Shown here piece after piece: positions 47,361 through 58,603 of a DNA stretch of 64,000 nt; within the stretch, counting starts at the first letter, position 1; each line of letters begins with the position of its first letter. Made by a program: the position numbers and the translations under genes. Source of the DNA: Lysobacterales bacterium (GTDB taxonomy: Bacteria; Pseudomonadota; Gammaproteobacteria; Xanthomonadales; Rhodanobacteraceae); NCBI GenBank assembly GCA_002632325.1, contig NSJK01000015.1, positions 1 through 64,000 on the forward strand, read 5' to 3'. The notes under the pieces were generated by a model, which saw only the letters and a program-made list of their open reading frames with translations, was not told the DNA's origin and did no database searches.

Positions 47361-48026
47361 ATGCAAGCCGAGGCCGGCATTAACCCGTTCGGACACATCG
47401 AGGTGCCGCTGCTGGCGGCCGACGAGATCCAGCTGTGGCAGCTGCGATTGAATCTTGCCAATGCGGCGACTCGCCGGCGTGATGTCGATGGCGTTGTGCA
47501 CGATCTGCTGTCTCGGCATTGCGGTTCCGATGGCGTGGTCATCGGACGTGACGCACACGGCAAGCCGCATCTGCGTGGCGCTGGCGATCTTGGATTCAAT
47601 TTGAGCCATTGCGGTGGGGATCTGGTGATCGCACTCGCGCGTGGTCAAGCGCTCGGCGTCGACATCGAAAGCTTGCAGCGGCGTCCGGCTTCGTTGCATC
47701 TGGCGCAGCGCTTCTTCACACCATCCGAGGCAGATGCGCTCGCAGCGCTCACCGAGGCACGTCGCGCCGAAGCCTTCCTGCGACTGTGGACACACAAGGA
47801 AGCGGTGCTCAAGGCGACCGGAATGGGCCTGTCGTTTGGTCTGGCGCGCCTCGAGTTTTCACTTGATGCGGCGGGCAAGGTGATCTGCTTGCAATCGATT
47901 GATGCCGAAGCTGGCGCAGTGGAAGACTGGCGCTTGCATGCGTGGGAACCGCGTCCTGGCCTGGTCGGCTGCCTGGCGTGGCAGGGGCCGCCGCGCTCGG
48001 TGCGGCAGTTCACAGTGCCCGTCTGA
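47361..48026 (+). CDS. Sfp-type 4'-phosphopantetheinyl transferase
   Basis: A 221-residue enzyme that moves phosphopantetheine from CoA onto carrier-protein serines. Visible motifs are KPHLRGAGDLGFNLSHCG, the Mg-binding GVDIES, and LRLWTHKEAVLKATGMGLSFGL. Its type is that used by polyketide, aryl-polyene and peptide synthases rather than AcpS of primary metabolism. The only non-housekeeping carrier protein seen in the window is the polyene ACP 16 kb away, a plausible substrate (inference). Confidence 0.92.
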   Translation: MQAEAGINPFGHIEVPLLAADEIQLWQLRLNLANAATRRRDVDGVVHDLLSRHCGSDGVVIGRDAHGKPHLRGAGDLGFNLSHCGGDLVIALARGQALGVDIESLQRRPASLHLAQRFFTPSEADALAALTEARRAEAFLRLWTHKEAVLKATGMGLSFGLARLEFSLDAAGKVICLQSIDAEAGAVEDWRLHAWEPRPGLVGCLAWQGPPRSVRQFTVPV

Positions 48027-48070
48027 CGGCGACGCGACGAATGGTCGCCGCGGATCGTCATACCCGGATC

Positions 48071-48664
48071 ATGGCCGATGGCAGCAAATCAGGCGTGCAG
48101 ACGTTGGCCTCATCGAGCAGCTTCGCGCAGGTTCTCGATGAGCTCACGCTCAGGCGTGCGCAGCGTGGCGATCGCGCGGCGTTTGCGGCGATCTACGATC
48201 GCTTTGGCCCAGCCTGCTACAACCTGGCGCTGCGCATTCTGGGTGAACCGGCTGCCGCGCAGGACATCGTGCATGAGGTCTTCGTGCGCCTGCTCACGGG
48301 CCTGCGCGGGTACCGCGGCGAAGCACCGTTCGGCGCATGGCTCAAGCGCATGGTCAGCAATGCCACGATCGATGCCCTGCGTGCCCGTCAGCGCATCATC
48401 GATGTGCTCGACGACACTCTGGAACGGATCGGTGAAACGCCGGAAGTTGCGCAGCAGGGTGTGGATGCCTGGTCCTTGCTGATGCGCATGCCGCCGCGGG
48501 CGCGGGCGGTGGTCATCTTGCACGAGATGGAAGGCTACACGCACAAGGAGCTCGCCGAGTTGTTCGGTCAGAGCGAAAGTTATTCGAAGTCGATCCTGTC
48601 GCGCGCGCTGTCTTCCCTGCAGCGGCAGCTGCGCGGCGAGGTGGGAGGTCAGCATGAAGAGTGA
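48071..48664 (+). CDS. ECF-type RNA polymerase sigma factor
   Basis: A 197-residue sigma factor with region 2 (YDRFGPACYNLALRILG, AAAQDIVHEVFVRLL, FGAWLKRMVSNATIDALRAR) and region 4 (MPPRARAVVILHEMEGYTHKELAELFGQSESYSKSILSRAL). Unlike the kinase-linked sigma at 4.7 kb, region 2.2 keeps the acidic residue (QD). Start at ATG 48071; an ATG at 48041 is in frame. The stop is overlapped by an anti-sigma-like membrane protein, the classical ECF arrangement. Confidence 0.9.
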   Translation: MADGSKSGVQTLASSSSFAQVLDELTLRRAQRGDRAAFAAIYDRFGPACYNLALRILGEPAAAQDIVHEVFVRLLTGLRGYRGEAPFGAWLKRMVSNATIDALRARQRIIDVLDDTLERIGETPEVAQQGVDAWSLLMRMPPRARAVVILHEMEGYTHKELAELFGQSESYSKSILSRALSSLQRQLRGEVGGQHEE

Positions 48665-49139
48665 AGATTGCCGCAGCAGCAACGAGATCCTGAGTTCGTT
48701 GCCATGCTTTGCGCCGGATCCGTTGTTGCGCGAGCGCATACTCGCGGCCCACGACCATCACCGGAAGCGTCGGCGCATGCTGCGTCTGGGCGGTATCGGC
48801 TCCCTGGCAGCGAGCCTTGTCGCGGCGGCCATCCTGATTTCGCATGACTGGCGGGCCGAGCCAGCGGCTTTTCCCGCAACGGTCGGCGAGGCGCCGTCGA
48901 GCGAGTCGCGCGCACTCGAGCGGCAATGGCTTGCGTCGGCGAGGTCCGCCGTGTCACCTGGACAGACGGTGCAGATGCGTGCCATCGACACGGAGCTGCA
49001 AGCAGCCTACGACCGGGGTGCCGACGCAGACGAGCTTTCCACGCTGTGGGCAAGGCGCAATATCGCACTGCGCGAGCTGATCAAGGCCGCACGAGAGGGC
49101 ATGACGACTGCGGGCGACGTGCAAGTAACGCGAATCTGA
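48654..49139 (+). CDS. Putative anti-sigma factor (single-pass membrane protein)
   Basis: A 161-residue protein with a cytoplasmic N-terminus of ~40 residues, one helix (LGGIGSLAASLVAAAILIS) and a periplasmic part rich in helix formers. No zinc-binding HxxxCxxC motif is present. The start lies 11 bases inside the sigma gene. The anti-sigma role is inferred from this coupling and topology, not from family resemblance. Confidence 0.6.
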   Translation: MKSEDCRSSNEILSSLPCFAPDPLLRERILAAHDHHRKRRRMLRLGGIGSLAASLVAAAILISHDWRAEPAAFPATVGEAPSSESRALERQWLASARSAVSPGQTVQMRAIDTELQAAYDRGADADELSTLWARRNIALRELIKAAREGMTTAGDVQVTRI

Positions 49140-49157
49140 GATCTTGAGGCAAGGGCA

Positions 49158-50144
49158 ATGACAAAGCGTTGGATTACTCCTTGTGGCATTTGCAACACAC
49201 GCTGGCAGGGTATGTTGTTCGCGATGGGTGTCGGTGTCGCGGCGGCCACGTTCGCGCAGGCGCCCGCAGGTACCTCGGAGTCGATGTCGACCGTGGTCCA
49301 TTCGCAGGCGCCCGAGAAACTGGCCAATGAGGTGCGCAGCGCGATTTCTGGTCTTGCCGACGCAGGCGTATTCGGCGCGACTGCCGTCCAGGATCTTCAT
49401 CTTGATCTGGCGATTCCCGCGCAACGTGTCAGCGATCTGGGGCTGCTGGTCGACAGTGGCCGCATCTCGCGCGACGGCGTCTTGGTGGTCGGTGTCACTC
49501 CGGGTCTGCAAGCCGAGAGCATGGGCCTGCGCGGTGGTGATCGGATACTTTCATTCAATCAAGTTCAGCTTGCGGGCGTCGACAGTGCGGTGCAGCGCCT
49601 GCGTGACACGGTTGCCGGCTTGCCGGATCGTGCTGATGTGGCTTTGACGATTGAACGCAGCGGCAGGCAGTCACGCGTAACGGGCACCGTGAGCAGTCGC
49701 CGGTTGCCGGCGATGCGTCTGCTGGTCGGAAACGCGGATGCCAAGCAGTCGCCGCCAGTTCCGGTTTCGTCGGATGTCGCGGGCTGCGGTCGGATCAGCG
49801 ATTTCGATGTGGCGCCGCGTCAGCGACAGCTGCATGCGGCGCGTGTGCTCAGCATCGACGGCAAGCTGGCCGGACCGACCGATGCCCACGTTTTTCGCGT
49901 TGGTGCCGGAAGGCACACGCTCGAAGTGGGTGAGCGCATTGATCCAAAGTATTTGCCCTTCAACGATCGGCAGCGGCAGGCGGGTGTCGGCGCCAGAGGC
50001 GGCAAGTCCTTGCAGGTCGATGTTCCCGCGAACACGACCTTGCTGATCGCGGCCAAACTCAACGCGAAAGCGCTCGCCGATTGGCGGAGTGCTGCTTATT
50101 GGGAACCGGTGGTGTGGACGACTGTTGACGAGGCCTGTCGTTGA
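49158..50144 (+). CDS. Secreted PDZ-domain protein
   Basis: A 328-residue exported protein: signal-like N-terminus ([17 protein letters not shown]), then a PDZ domain at ~110-180 ([32 protein letters not shown]; core [12 protein letters not shown]), and a C-terminal beta-rich region ([17 protein letters not shown]). No protease triad is present. It follows the sigma/anti-sigma pair by 18 bp, so it may be part of the same envelope-stress unit or its effector. Role otherwise unknown. Confidence 0.78.
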   Translation: MTKRWITPCGICNTRWQGMLFAMGVGVAAATFAQAPAGTSESMSTVVHSQAPEKLANEVRSAISGLADAGVFGATAVQDLHLDLAIPAQRVSDLGLLVDSGRISRDGVLVVGVTPGLQAESMGLRGGDRILSFNQVQLAGVDSAVQRLRDTVAGLPDRADVALTIERSGRQSRVTGTVSSRRLPAMRLLVGNADAKQSPPVPVSSDVAGCGRISDFDVAPRQRQLHAARVLSIDGKLAGPTDAHVFRVGAGRHTLEVGERIDPKYLPFNDRQRQAGVGARGGKSLQVDVPANTTLLIAAKLNAKALADWRSAAYWEPVVWTTVDEACR

Positions 50145-50179
50145 TCGACAGCTTGGCGCGCTTGCGCGATGATCGCGCG

Positions 50180-50947
50180 ATGACCGTGCTCAGTGTCAAC
50201 GTCAACAAGATTGCGGTGTTGCGCAACTCGCGCGGACACTTCCTGCCTGATCCGCTCGCAGCCGCGCTGGTCTGCATCGAAGCGGGTTGTCATGGCATTA
50301 CCGTGCATCCACGCCCGGATCAACGCCACATCCGCACCGAGGACGTCGTGCGTGTAGCCGCTGCGCTGCCTGCGGGTATCGAGTTCAACATCGAAGGCAA
50401 TCCGTTCGCGCCGCCGCGTGCGGGCTACCCGGGTCTGCTTGAGCTTGTGCGCCGTACTCGCCCTGCGCAGGTGACCTTTGTACCGGACGGCGACGGGCAA
50501 CTCACCTCGGACCATGGCTTCGATTTGGTGCGGGACGGCGAGCGCTTGGCGCCTTTGGTACGCGAGTTCAAGGCGCTGGGGTCGCGGGTGAGCCTGTTCG
50601 TCGATCCCGATGTACGCGATGTCGGGAGGGCTGCGGACATTGGCGCGGATCGGATCGAGATCTACACCGAAGCATTCGCGCGCGCGTTTGTGGCGGGTGA
50701 CTCACACAAGGCACTGGCCGACTGCGTGCGCACCGCCGAGCAGGCGCTCGCGGCCGGGTTGGGCGTGAATGCGGGCCACGATCTCGACCAGCGCAATCTC
50801 GTCGCGCTGATCGCCGCAATTCCGTTCCTCGCCGAAGTATCGATCGGCCATGCCCTCATCAGCGAAGCCTTGTACGCGGGCCTTGCTTCGACGGTGGCTG
50901 CCTATCTTGCTGCGCTGGCGGAAGCAGCTTGCACAGCCAAGCGCTGA
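50180..50947 (+). CDS. pdxJ: Pyridoxine 5'-phosphate synthase
   Basis: TIM-barrel enzyme of 255 residues that makes pyridoxine 5'-phosphate from deoxyxylulose 5-phosphate and aminoacetone phosphate. Motifs: [81 protein letters not shown] and [11 protein letters not shown] choose ATG 50180; a TTG on the preceding stop codon (50141) is in frame but unlikely. It lies beside the exbD genes, as in Xanthomonas. Confidence 0.96.
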   Translation: MTVLSVNVNKIAVLRNSRGHFLPDPLAAALVCIEAGCHGITVHPRPDQRHIRTEDVVRVAAALPAGIEFNIEGNPFAPPRAGYPGLLELVRRTRPAQVTFVPDGDGQLTSDHGFDLVRDGERLAPLVREFKALGSRVSLFVDPDVRDVGRAADIGADRIEIYTEAFARAFVAGDSHKALADCVRTAEQALAAGLGVNAGHDLDQRNLVALIAAIPFLAEVSIGHALISEALYAGLASTVAAYLAALAEAACTAKR

Positions 50948-50993
50948 GCGCCGCCAGCTTGATTGCGGCGGCAACCCGTCGAGACTGCTCGAG

Positions 50994-51395
50994 TCAAGGC
51001 GTTGCAGTTCCTTCGATGCGTATGGATTCCAGCCCGCTCGCCTGTGCAATGCCGAGTGCTGCTGCGACCGCTTCGTAGCGTGTATCGCGATCGGAATGGA
51101 TTTCGAGCACGGGTGGCGGGGCTTGCTGCGCCCAGACCGAGAGCGTCTTGCCAAGTGCACTGCGGTTCACGGCGTGACCATCGAGGAACAGTTCACCGGT
51201 TGAGAGGATCGAAAGCGTCGCCGTACGCGGTGACGGCGCGGCTTGGCCCCCTGCCAGCGGCAGCGGGAGTTTCTTCATCGTCAGCGGCGCCGCGATCATC
51301 AGGATCACGACCAACGCCAGCAGGACGTCGATCAAGGGCGTGACATTGATTTCGGCATGCGCGTGCGTGGCTTGGAAGCGAAGGCTGGAGCTCAT
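50994..51395 (-). CDS. exbD2: Second ExbD/TolR-type biopolymer transport protein
   Basis: A 133-residue protein with a short cytoplasmic N-terminus and one transmembrane helix containing the essential Asp (EINVTPLIDVLLALVVILMIAAPL). A periplasmic domain follows. It works with ExbB to use the proton gradient. It is separated from exbD1 by 132 bp that include a terminator-like hairpin, so it may be expressed less than, or apart from, tonB-exbB-exbD1. Xanthomonas also has two exbD genes here, the second linked to specific functions there. Confidence 0.92.
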   Translation of the reverse strand: MSSSLRFQATHAHAEINVTPLIDVLLALVVILMIAAPLTMKKLPLPLAGGQAAPSPRTATLSILSTGELFLDGHAVNRSALGKTLSVWAQQAPPPVLEIHSDRDTRYEAVAAALGIAQASGLESIRIEGTATP

Positions 51396-51474
51396 CGTCG
51401 TTCTCCCGTGAGTGGCCCGGCGATTTCAGCCTACGCCTGTCCGGCGAACATGCGCAAGCTGGCCGCAAACAAGA

Positions 51475-51501
51475 ACGGCGCCGCTGGTGAGGCGGCGCCG
51501 T
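51475..51501 (-). terminator. Terminator-like hairpin between exbD1 and exbD2
   Basis: ACGGCGCCGC and GCGGCGCCGT form a perfect 10-bp stem with a seven-base loop, 27 bp beyond the exbD1 stop. On the minus strand it is followed by TTCTTGTTTGC, a modest T-rich tract. It probably ends or attenuates the tonB-exbB-exbD1 transcript. Confidence 0.65.
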
Positions 51502-51527
51502 CCTGAACTTGCGATTGCGCCTCGACC

Positions 51528-51947
51528 TTACTGGTCGTTGGCGCCGGTCGTCATGAAGCCGAGCTTGACCATGCCTGCACTCTTGGCTTCAGCCATCACC
51601 GTGGCGATCTTCTGCCATTGGGTCGGCTTGTCGGCCCGGATCTGCAATTCCGGCTGCGGGCTCTTCTGCGCCGCAACGCGCAACTGGGCCTGCAGGATCG
51701 CGTCCGTCACCGGCTCGTCGTTCCAGTACAGATCACCGTTCTCCTTGATCGCCAGATCAATGGGTTCCGGTGGATTGTCCTGCTGGACGTTCGGATTGGC
51801 CTGCGGCAGGTCGATCCGGATCTTGTGCGACATCAACGGTGCTGTGATCATGAAAATGATCAGCAGCACCAGCATCACGTCGACGAGCGGCGTGACGTTG
51901 ATTTCCGCCATCGGGCCACCGCCCGAACCACCCGCGCTCATGCCCAT
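51528..51947 (-). CDS. exbD1: Biopolymer transport protein ExbD
   Basis: A 139-residue protein with the ExbD/TolR pattern [27 protein letters not shown] (conserved Asp in PLVDVMLV) and a periplasmic domain ([18 protein letters not shown]). It forms the energiser complex with ExbB and TonB. The start lies three bases after the exbB stop. Confidence 0.95.
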   Translation of the reverse strand: MGMSAGGSGGGPMAEINVTPLVDVMLVLLIIFMITAPLMSHKIRIDLPQANPNVQQDNPPEPIDLAIKENGDLYWNDEPVTDAILQAQLRVAAQKSPQPELQIRADKPTQWQKIATVMAEAKSAGMVKLGFMTTGANDQ

Positions 51948-51950
51948 GGC

Positions 51951-52739
51951 TTACTTCCTCGCTGCCGCCGGTGCGACGCCCGCTTCGACACGCGAACCGG
52001 TCGCGAAGAAGTCGTGCAGGTCATGCGCGAATTCGTCAAAGCGCGCATAAATGACGCGATTCTGACGCACGTAGAAATTGTAGCCGAGCACCGCTGGGAT
52101 CGCGACGAACAGACCGAACGCGGTCATGATCAGCGCTTCGCCGACTGGACCTGCGACCGCTTCCATCGAGGCATTGCCCGAGGCAGCGATCTTGATCAAG
52201 GCGTGATAGATGCCCCACACGGTACCGAGCAGACCGACGAATGGTGCGGAAGAACCGACGGTGGCGAGCAGGGTCATGCCGCCTTCCAGCCGCAGGCTCT
52301 CGCGGGCAACGGCCTGACGCAGGGCACGGTCGATGAACTCGGAACGATTGAGCGCCTCGACGAGGCGGCTGCCTTCGTTGCGCTGATGGTGGGCGGCGGC
52401 CTGGGCCGCATCAAGCGCGATCTTCGAGAACGGCTCGCTGCGCGGCTGGTCTTCAAGGAAGCGCACGGCGTCCTGCGCCGAGGGCGTATCCCAGAACGTA
52501 CCGATCACCTTCTCCATGCGCGCACGAATCATGCTGTTGCGCAGGAAATTGGCGACGATGAAGTAGATCGAGCCGATCGACATCACCACCAGCGTGACGA
52601 ACACGATCCAGCCGAGAACGTCGAAGTTGTGGATGAGGTCGCTGAACCCCATCTGGCTCATTGCCGCGGCGTTGCCGCCGCTGCCTGGAACAACGGCAGG
52701 CTGAGCCGCTGCGGTTGTCTGTGAGGGATCTTGCTGCAT
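51951..52739 (-). CDS. exbB: Biopolymer transport protein ExbB
   Basis: A 262-residue inner-membrane protein with three helices: an N-terminal one ([23 protein letters not shown], beginning near DVLGW) and two in the MotA/TolQ/ExbB domain ([41 protein letters not shown]). It is the proton-channel part of the TonB energiser. It is located nine bases after tonB, so it belongs to the same operon. Confidence 0.95.
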   Translation of the reverse strand: MQQDPSQTTAAAQPAVVPGSGGNAAAMSQMGFSDLIHNFDVLGWIVFVTLVVMSIGSIYFIVANFLRNSMIRARMEKVIGTFWDTPSAQDAVRFLEDQPRSEPFSKIALDAAQAAAHHQRNEGSRLVEALNRSEFIDRALRQAVARESLRLEGGMTLLATVGSSAPFVGLLGTVWGIYHALIKIAASGNASMEAVAGPVGEALIMTAFGLFVAIPAVLGYNFYVRQNRVIYARFDEFAHDLHDFFATGSRVEAGVAPAAARK

Positions 52740-52748
52740 GGCTCTACC

Positions 52749-53405
52749 TTATTCGTTCAAGTTGAAGTCAATCGGAACCAAGGCATAACCCTGTGCGGGC
52801 TTGCCACCCTTAGAACCCGGATTGAACTTCCAGGTCTTCACCGCATCGATCGCGGCTTGATCGAGCAAACGCGAACCACTGCTCTTCTGAACCGTGACAT
52901 CCAGCGCACTGCCATCTTCACCCACCAGCACCTTGAGGATCACCTTGCCCTGCTGGTGTTGGCGCAGCGCCTGCGGCGGATAGCGCGGCGGACGCATCTT
53001 ACGGTAACTGATGTTTTCGCTCGGCGCGATGTCAGCTGGCGGCGGCGGCGGCGCAGGCGGAGCCGGTGGCGGTGCGGGGACCGACATGGGCGTCTGCTCT
53101 TCGACGATCGGCGGAGCTGGCGGCGGCGGCGGCGCCTTCGGCGGCGGCTGCACCTTCTCGATGATCTTCGGCGGCGGCTTCTTGGGCGGTTCCGGCGGTG
53201 GTGGCGGCGGCGGCGGCGGTGGTGGTGGCGGTTCGATGAACTCGACCATCACCTTCTTGTCGACCGTCTTGTCCTTGCTTGGTGGCGGTGCCACCGGCGC
53301 CATGATCATGGCGAACGCGAAAGCGTGCAGCGCGAACGCGCTGCTGAATGCAGTAACGCGCTGCCAGCTGAACTGGTTGCCGCCAGATTGGGAATGATCT
53401 GCCAT
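52749..53405 (-). CDS. tonB: TonB energy-transducing protein
   Basis: A 218-residue protein with an N-terminal anchor (FSSAFALHAFAFAMIMAP). A very long proline-rich spacer (residues ~60-135, with an uninterrupted run of more than ten prolines) spans the periplasm. The C-terminal TonB domain is PRYPPQALRQHQQGKVILKVLVGEDGSALDV (core YPPQALRQHQQG) and AAIDAVKTWKFNP. It transmits energy to outer-membrane receptors such as the one at the right edge. It is the first gene of tonB-exbB-exbD1(-exbD2). Confidence 0.95.
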   Translation of the reverse strand: MADHSQSGGNQFSWQRVTAFSSAFALHAFAFAMIMAPVAPPPSKDKTVDKKVMVEFIEPPPPPPPPPPPPPEPPKKPPPKIIEKVQPPPKAPPPPPAPPIVEEQTPMSVPAPPPAPPAPPPPPADIAPSENISYRKMRPPRYPPQALRQHQQGKVILKVLVGEDGSALDVTVQKSSGSRLLDQAAIDAVKTWKFNPGSKGGKPAQGYALVPIDFNLNE

Positions 53406-53635
53406 CAGTGATTGACCAACGAGATTATGTCTGTGCGGCCGCCCAAGCGCTTCCCGGCTTCAACCCCTAGAAGCCGCAGCGAAAGAACGCGAGTCCGACA
53501 CGGTACAACAGCACATGCCGGTCCGACAAGCGCCCGGGAACTGTTCCAAGGCCATTGACGCATCTTTTCATTTCCTGGGGACGCACCAAAGGGGCCAATC
53601 GCATGCATTGCAACGTTGCTCGGCGGGTTGAGGGG

Positions 53636-54913
53636 TTATTTTTTCTTGCTGGCGTTGATCTTGGCGCCCTTCTTGAGCGCCTGCAGACGTTGTTCCGCCA
53701 TGGACTTTGCGCTGGGGAACGTCGCTGCCTTCTGCCAATCCGCGCCTGCAGCCGTTGACTGGCCGAGATCGTTGTGGGCATCGCCGCGCAACAGGTAGGC
53801 CTCGCCTTCCTGGCGCAGACCGCCCTTGCTGATCGCCTGACTCAGCGAGTCGACGGCGTCCTTGGAGTTGCCGGCATAGAACTGCAGATAGCCGAGCTGG
53901 TATTGGACATTGCCGTCCTTGGCCAGCGGCGCGGCCTTGCCGTAGGCGTCAAGCGCGCAGGCATCGTCTTCGGCTTGCATGCACAGGTCGCCGAGCAGCT
54001 TGTAATTGTCGAGATTGCCTTGCAGGACATTCTTGGCGAGGCCTTCCTTGACGATGGCTGCGCCTTCCTTGGGCTTTTCGGCCATCGAGTACAGCTTGGC
54101 AAGTTGTGAATAGTCATCAGCGGTGTTGAACAAGCCATCGCTCTTGGCCTTCGCCAGCACTTGCAGCGCTTGATCGGGCTTGTCGCCCTGAATGTAGACT
54201 TGGGCGAGCTGGTTGATCAGCTTCTTGTTGCCCGGATCCTTTGCCAGCATCGCCTGTACGACCTTGGCGGCTTCGTCGTATTGGTTGAGCTCGAAGTAGC
54301 TCGCCATGAGGATCTGCGACCAACTGTCGTTGGGCTTTTCCGCCTTGGCGATCGCCTGCTTCATCGTGTCGATGGCGGGCTGGAACTTGTCGAGTCGGTA
54401 GTAGGCGTTGGCCTTGAGCGCGAGCTCGTCGGAATTCTGCGAGCCAGTTTCCTTTTCCCAGCGCTCCAAGGTTGCCAACGAGTCCTCGTACTTTTCGCTC
54501 TGCAACTGCATCTGGGCGAGGCGATAGAGCAGACTGAACTGCGATTTGTTGGGCAAGGCATCCAGTTCGATCGCTTTCTTGTAGCCATCGATTGCCTGAT
54601 CGGGCTTGTCGGCATTCCAATAGATCGTGCCGAGCAACTCCTGCGCAAAGGCCTTGGCATAGGGGCTGGCCTTGCCTGAGCCGAGCACCTTTTCTGCGTA
54701 GGGCTGGGCATCAGCATCCTTGCCGTCGTTGAGAAGATCGGCAGCCTTGTTGAGTGCGGTTTGCTCGCTCGAGCCCAGCGAGGCCTTGGGCTCCTTGCGC
54801 GTTGCGTGCGGATAGGGGTTGTCTTCCTTTTTCGTGTCACGCGCAAAGGATATGGTCGAGAACGCAAATCCAAGCGCGCACAACGCCACCAGAAAAACAT
54901 TCATGCGTTTCAT
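53636..54913 (-). CDS. Exported TPR-repeat protein
   Basis: A 425-residue protein with signal peptide MKRMNVFLVALCALGFAFSTISFA and about ten tetratricopeptide units (for example AIDGYKKAIELDALPNKSQF, EAAKVVQAMLAKDPGNKKL), so a periplasmic scaffold is likely. ATG 54913 follows a GGGG-rich ribosome site. It lies between gyrB and tonB and, as far as I recall, in the same place in Xanthomonas, which suggests a TonB-linked role. No enzymatic motif is visible. Confidence 0.85.
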   Translation of the reverse strand: MKRMNVFLVALCALGFAFSTISFARDTKKEDNPYPHATRKEPKASLGSSEQTALNKAADLLNDGKDADAQPYAEKVLGSGKASPYAKAFAQELLGTIYWNADKPDQAIDGYKKAIELDALPNKSQFSLLYRLAQMQLQSEKYEDSLATLERWEKETGSQNSDELALKANAYYRLDKFQPAIDTMKQAIAKAEKPNDSWSQILMASYFELNQYDEAAKVVQAMLAKDPGNKKLINQLAQVYIQGDKPDQALQVLAKAKSDGLFNTADDYSQLAKLYSMAEKPKEGAAIVKEGLAKNVLQGNLDNYKLLGDLCMQAEDDACALDAYGKAAPLAKDGNVQYQLGYLQFYAGNSKDAVDSLSQAISKGGLRQEGEAYLLRGDAHNDLGQSTAAGADWQKAATFPSAKSMAEQRLQALKKGAKINASKKK

Positions 54914-55045
54914 GCCATCACCCCGTTTGTACGAAAGCTGTCGTTTGTGTCGCTCGGTGAGTGCGCGAGCGTAGCGCTTCGATGGTGGCGCGCACAAGCC
55001 GATGCGCTTGCACCGACCTTCTTGCTGCGTAGCACAATAAGCCGT

Positions 55046-57499
<2,454 letters not shown>

Positions 57500-58576
57500 T
57501 TATAGCAGTCGGCGCACCCGACCTTGTTCCACGTGGAACCTCGCGAGAGCGCCGGGAAGTTGTTCATACGCAGGTGACCACTCTGTTGCCGTAGCCAGTA
57601 CCTGAGCGCCGCTGTCCGCGGTCATCCCCATCGCGCGATCCATATGCTCTCGGTCTATTTCGGAAGTCAGATCGTCCAGACACAGGATCGGCATCTCGCC
57701 CTGGCTTTCCTGATACAGGCCGGCTTGCGCCATCAACAAGGCAAACGCGGCGAGTTTTTCCTGACCGCGTGACAAGTGTTCCCGCTTTGGCGCGAACTCG
57801 AATTCCAGCGACCAATCGGCCCGATGCGGCCCTCGCGTCGTATGCCCGCGCTCCTGATCCCTGCCCTGCACCGCCGACAACTCCTCACCGAGTGATCGAT
57901 TCGGATCGTGCCCGACACGGAAATGAAGCCGCGGCGCTCCGAGCTGAGGCAAGAGTTGCTGCAGCAGTGGTGCTGCTCGCTGGGCGAGCCCATCAAAATA
58001 ACGGGAGCGCATGAGCGACAAGGGTTCTCCCCAACGAGTCAACTCCGCGCTCCAGGCAGTGAGCTCTGCGTCGCTTGATCGGGATCTCAGCAAGGCATTG
58101 CGTTGGCGCAAGGCTCGTTGATAACGAATCCAGGTGGCAAGAAATGACTGTTCCACGTGGAACACACCCCAATCCATGAAGCGTCGACGTTCGTTGGCCG
58201 CACCACTCAGCAGCGCATGGGAACCCGGTTCGAAGCACAACACGGCCGCGTGCCGCATGAGCTCGCCTACCGTCGTCGTCTCGCCGCCGACACGGGCTTC
58301 CAAACGACCCCGGAACCGACCGATCGCCAGTTTCCGGCGGACGCGCCCACTGTCGAGTTCGCTGTGGATCGTGTAGCCGTCGCGACCTTGCTGCACGAGC
58401 GCGTCGCGCGTCCCCGCACGAAACGACTGCCCATGCGACAGCAAATAGGCTGCTTCGAGTATCGTCGTCTTGCCGGCGCCGTTGGCACCAACGAAGAGGT
58501 TCCAGCCGGGTTCGATCGCCAGTTCCAGCGTATCGAACAGACGCAGACCGTCAATCCGCAGCGAGCCCAGTTCCAC
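57500..58576 (-). CDS. recF: DNA replication and repair protein RecF
   Basis: A 358-residue ABC-type ATPase that loads RecA at gaps. Walker A is FVGANGAGKTTILEAAYLL, the signature is HLSRGQEKLAAFALLMAQ, and Walker B is PILCLDDLTSEID. Two 16-bp parS-like palindromes lie in the coding sequence and in the same frame, so both encode the peptide FHVEQ (in VFHVEQSFL and, near the C-terminus, RFHVEQGRV). The gene sits between dnaN and gyrB, the conserved order. Confidence 0.95.
   Translation of the reverse strand: MELGSLRIDGLRLFDTLELAIEPGWNLFVGANGAGKTTILEAAYLLSHGQSFRAGTRDALVQQGRDGYTIHSELDSGRVRRKLAIGRFRGRLEARVGGETTTVGELMRHAAVLCFEPGSHALLSGAANERRRFMDWGVFHVEQSFLATWIRYQRALRQRNALLRSRSSDAELTAWSAELTRWGEPLSLMRSRYFDGLAQRAAPLLQQLLPQLGAPRLHFRVGHDPNRSLGEELSAVQGRDQERGHTTRGPHRADWSLEFEFAPKREHLSRGQEKLAAFALLMAQAGLYQESQGEMPILCLDDLTSEIDREHMDRAMGMTADSGAQVLATATEWSPAYEQLPGALARFHVEQGRVRRLL
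57525..57540. promoter_or_regulatory. parS-like centromere site 1
   Basis: TGTTCCACGTGGAACC, one base away from the perfect palindrome found at 58149. It lies at the 3' end of recF, about 2.2 kb from the candidate oriC. ParB would bind here to organise and segregate the origin region. Confidence 0.85.
58149..58164. promoter_or_regulatory. parS-like centromere site 2 (perfect palindrome)
   Basis: TGTTCCACGTGGAACA, a fully symmetric 16-mer matching the general parS consensus TGTTnCACGTGnAACA. It is inside recF, 624 bp from the first site. Confidence 0.9.
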
Positions 58577-58603
58577 GTCTTGGCGCTGTTTGCTTTTCTG
58601 CCC

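Noticed and set aside
50141..50179. TTG start for pdxJ overlapping the previous stop
   Set aside because: The pdxJ family begins near [14 protein letters not shown] 50180 fits better.
50948..50993. Possible bidirectional terminator between pdxJ and exbD2 (GCCGCC...GGCGGC)
   Set aside because: The stem is only six bases with an 11-base loop and no T-run, too weak to list as a feature.
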